A stretch of 64,000 nucleotides of DNA from Bugula neritina (taxonomy: Eukaryota > Bryozoa > Gymnolaemata > Cheilostomatida > Bugulidae), in contig OZ037767.1 in NCBI GenBank assembly GCA_964035545.1, positions 28,625,628 through 28,689,627 on the forward strand, in the 5' to 3' direction. The number at the start of each line of letters is the position of its first letter. Positions within the stretch are counted from its first letter, which is position 1. Made by a program: the position numbers and the translations under genes. The notes under the pieces were generated by a model. The model saw nothing but the letters and a program-made list of their open reading frames with translations. It did not search any database and had not been told where the DNA came from. Shown in pieces: positions 1-11,917 of the stretch.

Positions 1-2085
1 ACCACAGCTCTCAAAGGAGGAGACATAAAATTATGTTTCATTCAATAGCACAAGTCACGAGAAGTTGTCTACCTGTGAATTATCACAATTACACACTAAA
101 ATCAAAACTCATCATAAACTAGAAATAAACCCATGCATATCAAAATTCAAAAATTTGCTATTTAGCTTTATAATTTAGAAATGTCCTGCTATAATTAATA
201 GTGATTGCCAAAGTTTGGTAAGAGCTATATACTTGCCATGTTATCTTAGACATCTAAAGTCCATGGCTTGTGTTGCTGGTACTGATTATTTCTGTATCCA
301 AGGGAGACGATGAACAAGTTTGATGGACTATTATATAGCTTTTTATGTTGTTTGAACTGGGTTGATGCATTTGAGAATATAACACAATATAATTGCAATG
401 AACTGTGTGAATATACCACCAGCACTATGAGCTACCAATATGCTGCATGCCATCAAAAATAGCACTGTTGAAATGCTTTGAAGTGAGCATCATTATAAAG
501 GTCAGTTCCATATTCATAAATATTTTCATTTATACTACTTGAACATTAAATTTGCCGAAAACTATAAAATTGTGAAATAATTGCTCTAAATGTTGCTTTA
601 AGTTTGAAGTTTATTGACTATAATAGGAAACAATGTATGTCATTATTCACCAACCCCCCCCCCCCCCCCCTACCGCATAATAAAAAGAAGGAAAATTTCT
701 CCAATACAATATAATTCCTTCTCATTACTTTATAAAAGGACACAATTTAAATAGCTGTTGCATTATATACAAGTTTTGTAGTATCAGCTCCAATTTGAGC
801 TCATACAACACATCTTTATTTTTAAATACCAACCATATTATTTTTGTGACTTTTAGCAAAAATGATTGTTCATGCTATTTATACTCGACAGAAAAAAAAA
901 ATTGTTTTAAGAGTTATCGCTCCAACTTTAATCTAACTAAATTGCATCAAAAGACAATTGAGCGAGTCCATTATTCTTCATTATTATAATATTTATCATT
1001 TCATTACAGAGGTACTGAGTGAAAGTTGGATTAAGTTTATGAGCTTATACTTATACTTACACTTACAGTAAGTGCAATTTATACTAATACAGTTACTAAT
1101 ACTACTTATAGTTATGCAGGTATTGATAGTAGTAGTAGTTACTAGTCAGTAGTATAATTCTAATCACAATAATATAATAATTATAGTTTAATTTATAATA
1201 ATATTAATATTAATAATATTTTAATAATATCATTATTAATAATTATAAATTAAAATATAAATTAATAATTATAATGATGATGTTATTGTTAATTTCAAAA
1301 TTTAAATTAATAATTATGATGTCAATAGACAATTGCAATGGTAGTACTAGTCGTAGTACTACTAGTAACTAGTTGAAAATAAAATTTAGTTTACAAATGA
1401 TAATAAACAATATTATGTATTACATATTTATATCAAGAATATTTTAACTTATAATAATATAAATAATAATAATCAAATTAAAAATAGTAATAACACTAAC
1501 AGTGAATGAGAGATAAATAATGGTAATACTAGTAATAATTTCAAGTTTTATTTTTATAATACTAATTCATTAATTGAACTTAGTAATACTAATAGTAATA
1601 GTGATAGTGATAGTCCTATGTTAATGATGAAATGGAAAATTTGTAAATATGGCAATGCTTATTTACTAGATAAAAATATTGATATACTTTTTGTTAATTT
1701 TAATTATTAAGTTTATTGTATCAAATCTTGTTGCTATTTTAATGTACATGAAGTGCTTTATTACATTTTTATTTATGTATTTTTTATGTATTCATATTGT
1801 CCTTGCTATTGCTATTTAACTATAGCTATCACTGTAAAGTATAATGCACTAAAATCTAGTCTAACTTTAAAGTTTGAGAATAAAAAAATAGTTGGTAAGT
1901 ATCATTAGTAATCATAAGTAATGAATTACACTCAGCATTTCAGTGTGAAGATTGGTTATATTATATTATTATATATCCTAATTGTTATAATTATTTATGT
2001 TATCAATATTATATTCAATATTTGTTTTGATGTTGCTTTAATAGTACTCATATTTGTACTTATAGCCAATTTTATTGTTACAATG

Positions 2086-2088
<3 letters not shown>
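1..2088. other. AT-rich intergenic DNA, no gene seen
   Basis: No open frame here resembles a protein. The stretch from about 1020 to 1660 is very AT-rich and made of short degenerate words such as agtaatact and taataat on both strands. A run of C occurs at about 655-670. I see no RNA gene. Confidence 0.6.

Positions 2089-2178
<90 letters not shown>
2089..2178. repeat. (TA)n microsatellite
   Basis: An almost pure TA dinucleotide run of about 90 bp. A second short TA run (about 2368-2390) lies just beyond the palindromic MITE at 2244-2367, so that small element sits between two TA tracts. Confidence 0.95.
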
Positions 2179-2181
<3 letters not shown>

Positions 2182-2243
2182 TAAAATGAGTGTTTATAAA
2201 ACGTTACTAGAGTGCTCTATAGAAATAAATCTAGAGCATAAAC

Positions 2244-2365
2244 ATTAGAAGAAATAAAATGAGATTTGATGGCTAATTTATCTGACGAGTGCACATCGTT
2301 CTTGTGTACGAAACTACTAGTAATGAATGCCATTATATTAATCAAATCTCATTTTATTTCTTCTA

Positions 2366-2367
<2 letters not shown>
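2244..2367. mobile_element. 124-bp palindromic MITE with 27-bp perfect TIRs
   Basis: The first 27 bases (2244-2270, beginning ATTAGAAGAAATAAAATGAG) are the exact reverse complement of the last 27 (2341-2367). The roughly 70 bp between them is unique sequence with no coding capacity. This is the structure of a miniature inverted-repeat element. The target-site duplication cannot be fixed because the right flank is a TA repeat. The superfamily is not assigned. Confidence 0.65.
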
Positions 2368-2390
<23 letters not shown>

Positions 2391-2396
<6 letters not shown>

Positions 2397-5300
2397 ATTC
2401 TTTGCCATTATGGCTATAGTCATGATCAAGTGCTTAGAGTTATACTTAAAATCATGATGCGGTGTATAATATTAAGTCATATTGGGCTGTGATTGTTGCA
2501 ACTTGGAGGCTTGAGAATGTAGTATTAGTACTTTAATAATGTATATACTACTACACCTCTTAGATTTATGTAGTAGAGCTTAACTTGAAGTACGAGGGTT
2601 AATATGAGTGTAAATTCTAAATTAGATTGTTTTCTTGGGCATACATTAGTGCTGAGCCTGGGTAAAACTTAGTTTATCCTTCGTTGCTGTAATGTTGCTT
2701 ATATTTTCAAATACTAATAGCTAGAGTATTATGCTAATGCTTGTATAATAGTTTGAATTTTACAAACACATGATTGAGTACGACATGTACGAAATCTTAT
2801 TTCTTTAACTAAAGAAGCTCTATATAACCTGCTCAGTAGTGGTTTTGAACTAAATGGATTAACAAAATATTAAAAAATATATAAATAAGCCTGTCTAACA
2901 CACCTACAGATATTTCAATGTTTAATAGCTTGAGGAAGGAGTGGCAAACTAAGCAGATAAAAAATGCATGTTACTTTGGTCTAGTTGTAGCTTACATCCG
3001 TTTAATATTTAAATTCTTGGTTTACCAAGCAAGGGAAGTGTTGTCACTTTATTAAAAATTTAGTATCAAATAGTCTTTATCTTTCTGAGATCTTTTTCAT
3101 GCGGATTATTCTCTGAATAATTTTTGTTCAACAAAAAGTCTTGTTTTTTTTCTAAATGATCAAACAGCCCAAAATACTTTGATAATGCTAGGCTTTGACT
3201 TTTGATCATAAATAAAAATAAATATGTTACGGCTGATGTTATACGAGTTGGCTTCAACATGGACAACTTTTGTGATAATATCTACAAAGAAAGATCAACG
3301 AATTTGAAAAATTGCACTGGTGAGTGTTCTATTAAATGTCTCATATATTTAGATACAGATTTAAACAGTTTTATTGAAAAAAAATCAAAGATTTAAAGGA
3401 GTTTGTCATGGAGCTATTTTATTAAAGGTGTTAGGTCAATATTGCTTGTAATATTCTAACCATCTGTAAACTGTAAAAGTTTGTTTAGATGTGTAAGAGA
3501 ACAAACATGTGCAAAAGAGAAGTTAGTCAACTTTTTATAAAGTATTGGTAAACCACTTTGCTTTTCTTTATGTTAACGATAAATTGAGTAAATCGAAAGC
3601 TTTTTAATACGGTAAAGTGTAGGTTCAATATGGCTAAATAAAATTAGTACATTTGTAAATTTCAGATAAAATTTATGCCAGCATTCTGAGTTTTCTTCTC
3701 CCGTTAATAAACGCGTTATAATTCTAGGTGTTGACTGTAATATTATTTCAGGAATTCACTGTTCGCAAAGTAGCATTCAGGTGGCGCGGTACAAAATAAA
3801 ATCAATTAAATCGCAAAGCGTGGAAGACGGGCAAAACAAGCTCTGTGGACTTATAAACTCAGGTGAGTTTACTATATATTATGTTTTGTTGTTTGTAAAC
3901 GGTAGGTTAATATTACAGCCTCTTCTATAGACATTCAGCCTCATGTTTATATTTCATGTGACTAGGGCACTAGCTCTAGGCATACAATCACATTATTTTA
4001 GGTTGAGCCTGAGCAAGTGTCAGTGTGTTTTTATTTTATGAATTTAAAATAAAATCATGATGAATATAATGATAATCATAATGCTGATAGCCAATAGACC
4101 AGCATTGCGAAGAAACTGGAAAAATAATAGTTTACCTACTTCTACTGCCTATTACTATTACTATTAGAGCTAGTTTGGTACGTGTTGGATTTAGTTTTAC
4201 TGCTGTTGAGTTGCAATTTATTCACTGTGAATTGTAATAATAATACTTATACTAAGTCTAATATCTCATAACTTTATTGCTGACCATAATGATAATCATT
4301 AAATCGTCTTGGAATATATTTATATTCAATATTATATCACTATTTTAATTTTCTTGTGGTAGGTAGTTGGGTCATCTCAATGCATTACTATTACTGTATA
4401 GCATGTACTTGTAGTTGTGTCAAAATGACTGAAGTTTCATAGATTCGAAATTTGTTAATATGACTTTGTTTTAAATGGTTGTTTAAGTAACACTCTTCTC
4501 AAATATGTGACAATAATTAAATATTCACCGCGTTGATGTTATTTACTTCATCTCTACTCACCGAAATTGACAAAATTTGTAGCAGTTTTAGCTTTTGAAT
4601 ATTTATATTTTATATGTGCCTTGCATTCCACCTTTAGAAAGAGAACCAATTACGGTTGTTGGATTTTTTGTAATTATAGCTGAGTAACTTAAAGTAGCAC
4701 CTCCTCCCTTAGAGCTAAGGATATATCTCCCTAGGGCTCGTGTAGAACTTATATTGTAACAGTTATTATAAATATTATAAATGATAAAATATTGATATTT
4801 ATTCCAAAATCCTAACAGTCTGGGGTAATTATAATTATGTAGGATTTGGTTTGCGAGTATAGTGTATAGAATATTATATACTGTATAGTATATTATATGC
4901 TGCCAACAGTTGTCAAGGTTACCAGGTTTTGGTGGTGCTGCTGCATACTAGGTATGGCATATATCTAAAGTTTATTCAGGCTGTCCCCAGTTGTACTCAC
5001 TGTGAGTATTGATCCAGACCAGACTGGTTTCACTCTAGTAAATATCATCCTTAAGTGGTTTCGGTTGATGTTAATCTATTCATTCTATAATGCATACATT
5101 ACGCTAAATCTGATTTATTGATAAGAGAATTGCTTGCGTCACGTGACCCAGCCACCTTATTTACTACCCGCTCCATAGCACATGACTCATAGCTTCTGTT
5201 GCAATGGTCTGAGTCATAATATTATTATATCATGTGGTAAACACGTTTGGCTACCTGAAGTAGAGTGACAAATACTTATGGAGATGGTAGCAGTAGTTGC

Positions 5301-6045
5301 TCAATCGTGTGGTTTATTGCATCACTCATCTAGAATAATCTATTGTATAATGTATTCATTGATTTAGTCATTCTGTGTTGTGATAGCCAACATTGGCATT
5401 GTTGAGGTACTTCACTAAAAACAGCCAGTCTGCCTACTTGTCTGACAATCACGTGAACCCAATACTGGATATTATTATATAAACTACTTGCCTACTACTA
5501 CTAATGATCAACTGTGTGTAATGAACTAAGCAAATTACCCATTGTGCTACTAGGTGCATGGGAGTAGGGTTCGGCTAAGATGAATAATCAACTTGGATTT
5601 GGCATATCTTAGTGTTAGTTTACTGATAATTCTCTATTTTCTATATTCCTATAAGAACTGAAACATGGAAGTTTATACCAACTTCTTATTCTAACTCCTG
5701 AATGCCTACTTGCTTTAAATTCCCAGAGTATATTATGACAGAAATCTTTAGTATTTATACAAACCTCATGAGTATTATAGTCCTGAAATTCTACCCTATT
5801 TGTGGGGATAACTAAGGTTATAAAGCAAAAGGTCTGCCATTCTGTTAAAGGTTAAAGAAATATTAACTCTGTTTACAGACCAAAGTCATAGTATGATTAC
5901 ATCAATACATTGTACTATTATTTCTATGTGCATTTCATCATTTATATAGACTGTAGAAATGAGTAATAATGGTAGTGATGCACTCAAATATTCGTTAGCT
6001 GTCCATAGTGCAGTTGATCTTTCTCAGACTATCATTTTGTTACAG
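2391..6045. other. Intergenic or upstream non-coding DNA of the CLIC gene
   Basis: No convincing coding exon. The stretch 3750-3862 is less AT-rich and ends in a consensus 5' splice site (CTCAG|gtgagt, donor at 3863). It could be a 5' UTR exon joined to the acceptor at 6044-6045. The rest is unremarkable AT-rich sequence. Confidence 0.5.
3752..3862 (+). other. Possible 5' UTR exon of the CLIC gene
   Basis: A local rise in CpG content is followed by a strong donor (CAG|gtgagt) at 3862/3863. The CLIC start codon lies 28 bp inside an exon whose acceptor is ttgttacag at 6037-6045, so an upstream non-coding exon must exist somewhere. This is the best candidate seen. The 5' boundary is a guess. 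Confidence 0.3.
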
Positions 6046-6073
6046 GATATTTTAGTGACTCAACATCGCCATC

Positions 6074-8818
6074 ATGACCAACGTTTGGGCAATTCCCGGA
6101 AGCATGACTTCTGACTACATCAGTAACACCACACAGTCGGCCACCAGCGACACCACCGTCATGCTCTACATCAAATCTGGTCCCGATGGAAAGAGCTTTG
6201 GGGGCTGTCCTTTCTGCCAGAGCGCTGTCATGATGCTGCTGGCTAAGGTAGGTCTCTCTTCATTGGCTGCTGCTCTGTTCTCTTCCTTCTCATTGGCCGA
6301 CTTATAGTTCCTAACGTCCTCTAACTGTCAAGGCCACATGTGGCTACCAGATATGTTCCTGTAGTTGATGTACTAACAACTTCTTGGGTCGTAGGAATTT
6401 TGTTGTTGCAAAACTTTAACTGAAGGTGAATGAAAGCTGAGCGGTGGAACAAAAGGTGTTCTTTGTTTTGTGTGCATTGTGTTTGCCTGAATGCTAATAC
6501 ACTGGCCATTCATTTGAGGTATGAAATACTTTAAACAATGACCAAAATCAATAGTTATCTGGTGTCTCTACTCTGTTCTTCTACCCTCTCTCTCTCTCTC
6601 TCTCTACTCTCTACCTCTACTCTTTCTACCTGTGGTTCAGTTTTGTTATTCTCCTTGGTATAGCCTATTACCAAGTCCATTGCCCCTGCTGGTCTCTCCA
6701 CATGACACTACAACCATACTCCTTTATCTAAATAAAATGACCAGGTTACTGTGATCTCACTAGTAATTTGTTGTGATTAAATAACTGGGTGTTTACATTT
6801 CCATGTGACAGCTGTAGATTGGGTGTTGTGAAATGTGCAGTCAGGTGTCGGTTGGATACTTGTGCTTTCTCATTTCCACTCTGTTGAATATAACTTACAT
6901 CTATTCTGATTTGTTGAATACAGCTTACATCCATTCTGATTTGTTGAATACAACTTACATCCATTCTGATTTGTTGAATACAACTTACATCCATTCTGAT
7001 TTGTTGAATACAACTTACATCCATTCTGATTTGTTGAATACAACTTACATCCATTCTGATTTGTTGTCTAACCTTTCATCTCACTCTCAATAGTCTTTCA
7101 TGGAAATCTCTTCAATAATAATCAATAACTATCTTGAAAGCAGGACAAAAGAGTTTGAAGTTTTGAGTGGAAACTAATAATTTCTGTGAAAATTAAGGAC
7201 AATGTTGTGTTTTACAATCTCCTCAGTAGAATTTGCCTCCATTGCACAAACAGGTTTCCATTTGTAGACTGAGCTCACTCCTATTGACTATATGATCAAG
7301 ATTGTTGATTTGAGGAATCCGCCCCAAGAATTCAAACATCTGTCCAACAAGGTTCCTCTGCTAAAGTATGGTCAAAGCATCTCCATCACTGACATGGATG
7401 AGTTTGTGAATTTCTTTGACTCCCTTTGGTCTGAGCACCCCATAGAGTAAGTAAGCTTTATCAACCAGACGCTGTGTTGAGACTTGCTTTGATTTTCTAT
7501 AAATGCCTAATTCCATGTACTTTTGGTTCCACAGTGAGTGGACAACAGAGATATCTATCTTGTCTTCTAGTAGCAGCTGTTTATCGTTGTTGTCATTTTT
7601 TGTTTTTAGGACAAAGGCGGAAAAAGCTACGGCAGTCATCCGAAACCTTTTCTCCAAATTTTGTTTTTACGTCAAGGGTGTCTCAAATACGTCCTCCGCA
7701 CTCGTGCGAGAGTTGGCTAAGATCAATGACTATCTGGGCGCAACTCAAACTACTTTTCTCGCTGGCGACTCACTTAGTCACGCTGACTGCTTAGTTCTGC
7801 CTCGACTGCAGCATGTCCGGGTGGCTGCCAAGGTATTCAGAGGTACGTGTCCAAAGTAAACATTAGCCGAGCATCAATTGCATTTGTATCAACTATTTTC
7901 ACTCCATAACTCCTGAATTTCTTGTTGGGAAAGCTGTACATTCTTAGTGGTGTTGGCAAAGTTTTGTATGAAGTAGAAGAATTAAATGTAGCTTAACTCT
8001 CTTGGGAATTTAAGTGTATCTTCTGTTATAGGAATCAATAATAGCACTAGTGCAAGCACTGCTGGAATAAGCTGTAACGTATTCTATACTTTGCAGATTT
8101 TGATATCCCAGCAGAATTTAAACACCTGTGGAGGTATCTGGAGGCTGCATACAAGTGCAAAGTCTTTAGAAATGCTTGCCCGAGGGATCAAGAAATCGTA
8201 CAGTTCTGGACTGAGTACCCTAATGTACCCAAACTTTCACCCGCAAACAGGAAACTATATTCTACTAAATCTGAGGCTATATACACACTGGAAGTGCCAG
8301 AGGAGCTGAGAACTCCTGAAATCAAAGCAGAAGACTCCAACACTGCTACAGAAGAGCCAGCACCTTCTGCAGAAGAGCCAATCACAGCGGCAGAAGAGCC
8401 AATCACAGCCACAGAAGAGCCAATCACAGCTGCAGAAGAGCCAATCACAGCCGCAGAAGAGCCAGCGCCTTCTGCAGAAGAGCCAATCACAGCTGCAGAA
8501 GAGCCAGCGCCTTCTCCAGAAGTAGAAGTTGCATCAGCTGCTACTGAAGTTAACAACCTGTCAGTAGGCGATGTGCCTGTCTCTGGAGAAGATGCGGACC
8601 AACTGCCTCCTCCACCGGAGGACACCGCGTCTGGTGGCTCCTCTGAGAACGAACCAGCACCAACTTCTGAGGAAATTCTGCCACCACCTCCTGAGGACAT
8701 GATAGCAGCGACTGAAGACGCTGAAACTCATCAGAAAATGTCTGAACTTTCTGTTAAAGAGGAGGATAGAGACTCCGGCACCGAAGAGCAAACAAAGGAG
8801 GAAGCCATCGGCTCATAA
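6074..8818 (+). CDS. Chloride intracellular channel (CLIC)-like protein with Glu/Pro-repeat tail
   Basis: Coding exons are 6074-6247, 7268-7446, 7610-7842 and 8097-8818. All have GT-AG borders and matching phases, and give 435 aa. The protein has a CLIC/omega-GST fold. A thioredoxin-like N-terminal half carries the redox motif GGCPFCQ (Cys45, Cys48). The all-alpha half contains [19 protein letters not shown] and the family signature [15 protein letters not shown] near residues 196-210. Known CLICs are about 240-250 aa. This one is much longer because of an acidic tail from about residue 262 that holds tandem EEPITA(A/T) and EEPAPS repeats. CLICs switch between soluble glutathione-dependent oxidoreductase and membrane-associated forms, and act in tubulogenesis and at the actin cortex. 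The first ATG has a good context (CATCATGA). A poly(A) signal lies at 8862-8867. The two-cysteine CPFC form resembles invertebrate CLICs more than vertebrate CPFS CLICs. The paralogue cannot be named. Confidence 0.9.
6883..7066. repeat. 30-bp minisatellite, about 6 copies, in CLIC intron 1
   Basis: The unit TTGTTGAATACAACTTACAT plus the ten bases CCATTCTGAT is repeated head to tail about six times. The later copies are identical and the first two diverge slightly. It lies about 200 bp upstream of the exon 2 acceptor. The open frames on both strands here are a by-product of a period divisible by three. Confidence 0.9.
8340..8525 (+). repeat. 21-bp coding minisatellite in the CLIC tail
   Basis: In-frame 21-bp units encode [14 protein letters not shown] and EEPAPSA variants. 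The period is a multiple of three, so copy-number change keeps the frame. The repeat is inside the last coding exon and is the cause of the C-terminal extension. Confidence 0.85.
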
Positions 8819-8861
8819 ACTGTTACATTCAATCACTGGTTTATTTTTCCAACTATTTTTT

Positions 8862-8867
8862 AATAAA
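8862..8867 (+). terminator. Poly(A) signal of the CLIC gene
   Basis: Canonical AATAAA 44 bp after the stop codon, followed by a T-rich stretch. Confidence 0.7.
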
Positions 8868-10239
8868 CATTTTGCTTTGAAATTTTACAACAGTCAACTT
8901 TCTAAGAACCCACAATGAAAGAGACTTGTTTTTATCAATCGTTATATTTTTACTGGTTTTTAAGATTCTTCAGTTATCTGTTTGTTTATTCATCTTTATC
9001 TACAAGAGAAATCTTGATTGAACTTTGAAGTCACTTGAACGTCTCAGTTTATCATTCTGTGATAGCAGTACCAGCAGTTCAGATAATTTGCTTATTTGGT
9101 GAAATTATTAACTATCTTTCTCCTTGAGTGGAAGTAACTTAAAATATTAATATAACTAATCATAATAAATATAGGATGAGGAACGAAGGTTCATATCTTT
9201 TGTTATCTATTCTTATTAGCAATATAAAGTTTAACTGTAAACTTTATCTTGCTATAGTAGTCAACTGGATATATTAGTAATTAGATGGCCGTTTATTTCT
9301 GTCATCAATTTTGAACCTCAAAATGCCCAAAGCAGTTATATGTTGCAAATTTTAGTACAAGTCAATTTAAATTACTTTCAGGAGTTGAATTCTACATATT
9401 GCTGCTTTTAATTAATTTTTAGCTGACTAAATGTAAAACATATATTCAAGAGTTTGCTAGAAATGGGAATTTTGCTAGCATTCCCTCTGCCCTTGATTAG
9501 TGCTAGAGTTGCCATTGAAAAACTATTTTAAATTAGAAACTTTACCAGTGCTCGCTCTATATGGAGTACTTTGAACTCTTCAGAACGCTGCAGGCAGCTA
9601 AAGGCCAGTATTATGTGTAAGCCATTCATTAGGTTTCAAATGCTGGTACATTACACAGCTTGGTTGCAGATGCTACTGAGCTTGTAATTACAGTTGAGAG
9701 CTCATTTAAATATTTGTCATAGTTTTTGCACATGTATGGGGGAATTATTTGGCTTTTATTTCCATCTGTAATATGCTCTTGGTGTTAAAAACACATATTA
9801 AGGAGAAAAGCTGCAGTATTATGTTGAATATACAGAGTATTTCTCCCAGGTGTGTAGGGGAGGAGAAATAATTCCATGGGTTTTCAAAAGAAGTTGGATA
9901 GAGGAAGTAATGGCGAATTGTTGTAGAATGCTGTTCATTTCTTTTCTTCTCTTTGTTTGCCTAATCTTATCAAAATGTGATAATATTAAGCCTCTCTAGG
10001 TGTGATATGTACTAGTAGAGTAAAACACAGCTAGCTAGTTTGAGGTTTGCAATGTTTGCTGTGAACTGCACACTTTAGCATCTATACTTACGGCTATCTA
10101 GCATTAATGCTAATAGCTGTATTGCTAATTTTTCTGATGTAAAGCCACTTGTTTACATAGGACAAAAGGCTCCCTGTTAACAGCATGTTACTAATATTTG
10201 GTGAATCTGTTTTTCATGATTATTATGCATTTGCTTCAG
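8868..10239. other. Intergenic DNA between CLIC and TAF10
   Basis: No coding exon recognised. The acceptor ttgcttcag at 10231-10239, two bases before the TAF10 ATG, implies that a non-coding first exon of TAF10 lies somewhere in this interval. I cannot locate it. Confidence 0.5.
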
Positions 10240-10241
10240 TT

Positions 10242-11605
10242 ATGAGTGATCAAGATCGGAAACCTAAGCTATTTGGCGAGCAGAATGTTGGTAGTAATGT
10301 TAGCATGAGTCACCTCATATCAACGCTATCAGAGTATGAGCCAGTGGTAAGTTGAGATTCTGATGCTATTTATTCCCATTATTCATTGTTTTCTATCCGA
10401 GATAATATAGTGGCATAGTGAACATTGTTGTTATCTGTATCAGTTAATATATATATTTTAATCAGTACACTGACTACCATTTCACCACCCAGCAACCGTG
10501 CTTCAATAACAGCCAGGCACTTGCTCTAGAGCTCCCTGTGTTTGCTCCAGAGTTCATTCCAATAGTACGAGAATTTTTTAACCAACAGGAAGCTGACATT
10601 TTACAATTTCCTCAACTAATATATCATTGGCCACTATTATTCATGACTAGCTCACCAAGTTCAACTGCCCTAATGACCTTTTCACACATGCTGAAGAATC
10701 TTGCTAAATATTTAGTGTGTCTTTAACAGAGCCATTACATGTTAAATTACACTTTTTAAAGCAATATAATTATCCTAATAGCATTTTTTCTGGCTTCAAC
10801 ACTTTTATCAGTATTTAGACTCTAATAAAATTAGCATTTATATATCAATATTATTCTACTATTCATCTTACTCAACTATATTGCATTAAATATATTTCAG
10901 ATACCAGATGTGGTTACAGCACACTATCTCAATGAAGCTGGGTTCGAAGCAATAGACCCCAGGCTGTAAGTATGCTACTAGTTTCTATATTCATTTAAAT
11001 CGAGGCTCAAAGCCTTGAGGATTTCCACTCTATTGTGTACTGTCTAATAATTCACTGCTCACCAGGCAGCTGTTTTTCAAGCCAACTTTTCATAACCTAG
11101 TGCAGATGTTTGCAAATGATACAAAAAAAGGTCTAAAATAAAATGGCCTTTTTGTCATAATTATTTTATTTTGCAGAACTTTATTATCACTTCCTTAAAG
11201 TAGAAAATATTTGAACTGATGAGACATCAGATATTTAGTATACAAGTTATAATTATGAACATGTCCATCTGAGCTAGCATAACCTGTTATCTAAGAGTAG
11301 CCTGTGGTCTATTTGTTAGTGTGCGGATGGTATCTCTATCCACCCAAAAGTTTATATCTGACTTGGTCAATGACTCCCTTCAACAGTTCAAGATGAGACA
11401 GTCAGCTGTTAGCAAGAAGCAGAGACAGGTAAAATATTTACTAATCTGCATGCCGGATATTATCATTCCTTTGACTTGGTAATTTTCTATAAATCAATAT
11501 TGTGTTCTCACTCAGGATAAGAAGACAACTCTAACACAGGAAGATTTGACAGCAGCTCTCACTGAATATGGAATCTCATTGCGAAAGCCACCATATTTCA
11601 CATAA
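10242..11605 (+). CDS. TAF10: TFIID/SAGA subunit TAF10
   Basis: Exons 10242-10346, 10901-10965, 11320-11428 and 11516-11605 join in phase to a 122-aa protein. It begins MSDQDRKPKLFGEQ and then carries the TAF10 histone-fold domain. Matching blocks are LISTLSEYEPVIPDVVTAHY, LNEAGFEAIDPRLVRMVSLS, TQKFISDLVNDSLQQFK and the C-terminal LTEYGISLRKPPYFT. Human TAF10 has a long low-complexity N-terminal extension. Here it is short, so the protein is essentially the histone fold. TAF10 pairs with TAF3 or TAF8 in TFIID and with SUPT7L in SAGA, in the nucleus. The gene lies downstream of CLIC on the same strand and is convergent with LACTB2. A poly(A) signal AATAAA is at 11701-11706. Confidence 0.95.
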
Positions 11606-11650
11606 TAGTTGAGACTGTTGGATGACAGCTATAGTGTTGAAGTCATTATT

Positions 11651-11656
11651 TTTATT
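11651..11656 (-). terminator. Candidate poly(A) signal of LACTB2
   Basis: The minus strand reads AATAAA here, about 260 bp past the LACTB2 stop at 11918. No nearer copy was seen. It lies upstream of the TAF10 signal, so the two 3' ends would overlap. Confidence 0.5.
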
Positions 11657-11700
11657 ACTTTATAAAAAAATATGGATTTGTATAGTTTAGCATTATTAAA

Positions 11701-11706
11701 AATAAA
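11701..11706 (+). terminator. Poly(A) signal of TAF10
   Basis: First AATAAA after the TAF10 stop. It lies inside the region expected to be the LACTB2 3' UTR on the other strand. Confidence 0.6.
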
Positions 11707-11917
11707 ATTTCATAAAACAAGTAGGTGTGGGAAATGTTTAGGCACTCTTGTTTCAGCGAAGCATTAAGCTTGTAAGAACTTAAGCTAAAGATTGGGTTAA
11801 AGCATTTAGATTGTAAGAGTAGGTTTAAAAAGTCTTGACAATCAAAACAATCACCAGGAAGGAAAACGATTACATCTCTAGAGTTTTCTTGACTCAACAA
11901 TTAATATTCATCACTGT

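Noticed and set aside
6746-7093. Repeat ORFs on both strands ([10 protein letters not shown] and [10 protein letters not shown])
   Set aside because: 30-bp minisatellite in CLIC intron 1; no protein family and no splice support.
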